DNA from: JAFECT01 sp964432415
Lineage (GTDB): Bacteria; Pseudomonadota; Alphaproteobacteria; Caulobacterales; Caulobacteraceae
DNA length: 64,000 bases
Assembly: GCA_964432415.1 (NCBI GenBank)
Contig: CAYSNW010000014.1
Span: 7,574-71,573 of the forward strand
Direction: 5' to 3'
Position numbers and translations under genes: made by a program. Of this stretch, positions 63,356 to 64,000 are shown piece by piece (within the stretch, counting starts at the first letter, position 1; each line of letters starts with the position of its first letter). A model generated the notes under the pieces. The model did not search any database. It worked only from the letters and a program-made list of their open reading frames with translations, and was not told where the DNA came from.

Positions 63356-64000
63356 ATGTTCCAAGCCATGTTCGGCATGATCTCCAACGACATCGCCATC
63401 GACCTCGGTACGGCGAACACCCTCATCTACATGAAGGGCAAGGGGATCGTCCTGAACGAGCCCTCGGTCGTGGCGCTCAGAAACGTCGGCGGCCGCAAGG
63501 TGGTCCACGCCGTGGGCATCGAGGCCAAGCAGATGCTGGGCCGCACCCCCGGCCACATGGAAGCCATCCGTCCCATGCGCGACGGGGTCATCGCCGACTT
63601 CGAAGTCGCCGAGGAGATGATCAAGCACTTCATCCGCAAGGTCCACAACCGCAAGGGCTTCGTGAACCCAAAGGTGATCGTGTGCGTCCCCTCCGGCGCC
63701 ACCGCGGTCGAGCGCCGCGCCATCAACGACAGTTGCCTGAACGCCTCGGCCCGCCGCGTCGGCCTGATCGACGAGCCCATGGCCGCGGCCATCGGGGCCG
63801 GCCTGCCGATCCATGAGCCCACCGGCTCGATGGTGGTCGACATCGGCGGCGGCACCACCGAGGTGGCGGTGCTCTCGCTCTCCGGCATCGTCTATTCGCG
63901 TTCGGTGCGCGTCGGCGGCGACAAGATGGACGAGGCGATCATCTCCTACATGCGCCGCAACCATAACCTGCTGATCGGCGAGACCACCGCCGAGCGCATC
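63356..64000 (+). CDS. mreB: Rod shape-determining protein MreB, 3'-truncated by window
   Basis: The visible 215 residues carry the actin-like phosphate-1 loop (IAIDLGTANTLIY), NEPSVVAL, VCVPSGATAVERRA, LIDEPMAAAIGAGLPI and the phosphate-2 loop VDIGGGTTEVAV. This is the filament that organises cell-wall elongation, normally followed by mreC and mreD outside the window. No clear ribosome site precedes ATG 63356. The 247 bp between the GST stop and this start should hold the promoter. Confidence 0.97.
   Translation, partial: MFQAMFGMISNDIAIDLGTANTLIYMKGKGIVLNEPSVVALRNVGGRKVVHAVGIEAKQMLGRTPGHMEAIRPMRDGVIADFEVAEEMIKHFIRKVHNRKGFVNPKVIVCVPSGATAVERRAINDSCLNASARRVGLIDEPMAAAIGAGLPIHEPTGSMVVDIGGGTTEVAVLSLSGIVYSRSVRVGGDKMDEAIISYMRRNHNLLIGETTAERI

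Overview
The window looks like chromosomal DNA of a Caulobacteraceae-type alphaproteobacterium (Phenylobacterium or Caulobacter relatives). The basis is very high GC with strong third-position bias, an sfsA-map-radC neighbourhood, a RpoE-ChrR photooxidative-stress locus, a GTTC-N7-GTTC LexA-type box, and mreB at the right edge. I saw no rRNA, tRNA, CRISPR array, insertion sequence or phage structural module. Genus is an inference from gene content and style.

Layout. 1-14239 is a surface-protein region. A 5'-truncated autotransporter and a 2782-residue paralogue flank a cluster of three phage tail-collar-like proteins, a GNAT acetyltransferase and a DUF6916 protein. 14368-16772 holds a GST, a quinone oxidoreductase and radC. 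17407-19355 is an AT-rich three-gene cassette (secreted small protein, membrane-anchored helical protein, Tat-type caspase-like protease) lying between radC and map. It is the best candidate for an undescribed system. 19396-24902 has map, sfsA, membrane and secreted hypotheticals and an ArsR/SRPBCC pair with a palindromic operator. 25005-34789 holds an M28 peptidase plus class A beta-lactamase pair, an MHYT hybrid histidine kinase, an LhgO-like oxidase, a prolyl oligopeptidase and a dimethylargininase.

34800-44233 begins with a LexA-type box and a possible tiny SOS gene, followed by the RpoE-ChrR region. Leftward run rpoE, chrR, a DUF1295 protein, a cyclopropane-synthase-like methyltransferase and a DUF2177 protein. 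Rightward run an FAD oxidoreductase, DUF1365, DUF6065 and a clan GH-A-like glycosidase. Two divergent promoters with the same TGATCC-N16-CGTA layout sit between rpoE and the FAD gene. Two copies of a palindromic repeat lie in this region, one of them translated in frame inside the glycosidase gene. A short G/C palindrome sits in the ChrR interdomain linker.

44690-54336 is ordinary metabolism: an S9 peptidase, a small XRE-like protein, a metallo-beta-lactamase-fold hydrolase, a serine/threonine dehydratase, ferredoxin-NADP reductase, class III alcohol dehydrogenase, a ferredoxin reductase and a 2OG-Fe(II) oxygenase. 54346-58268 is a six-gene molybdopterin operon (moaA-moaD-moaE-moaB-moaC-moeA). 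Then come yceI, aspartate aminotransferase overlapping an APC permease, a TVP38-like membrane protein overlapping a GST, and mreB cut by the window end.
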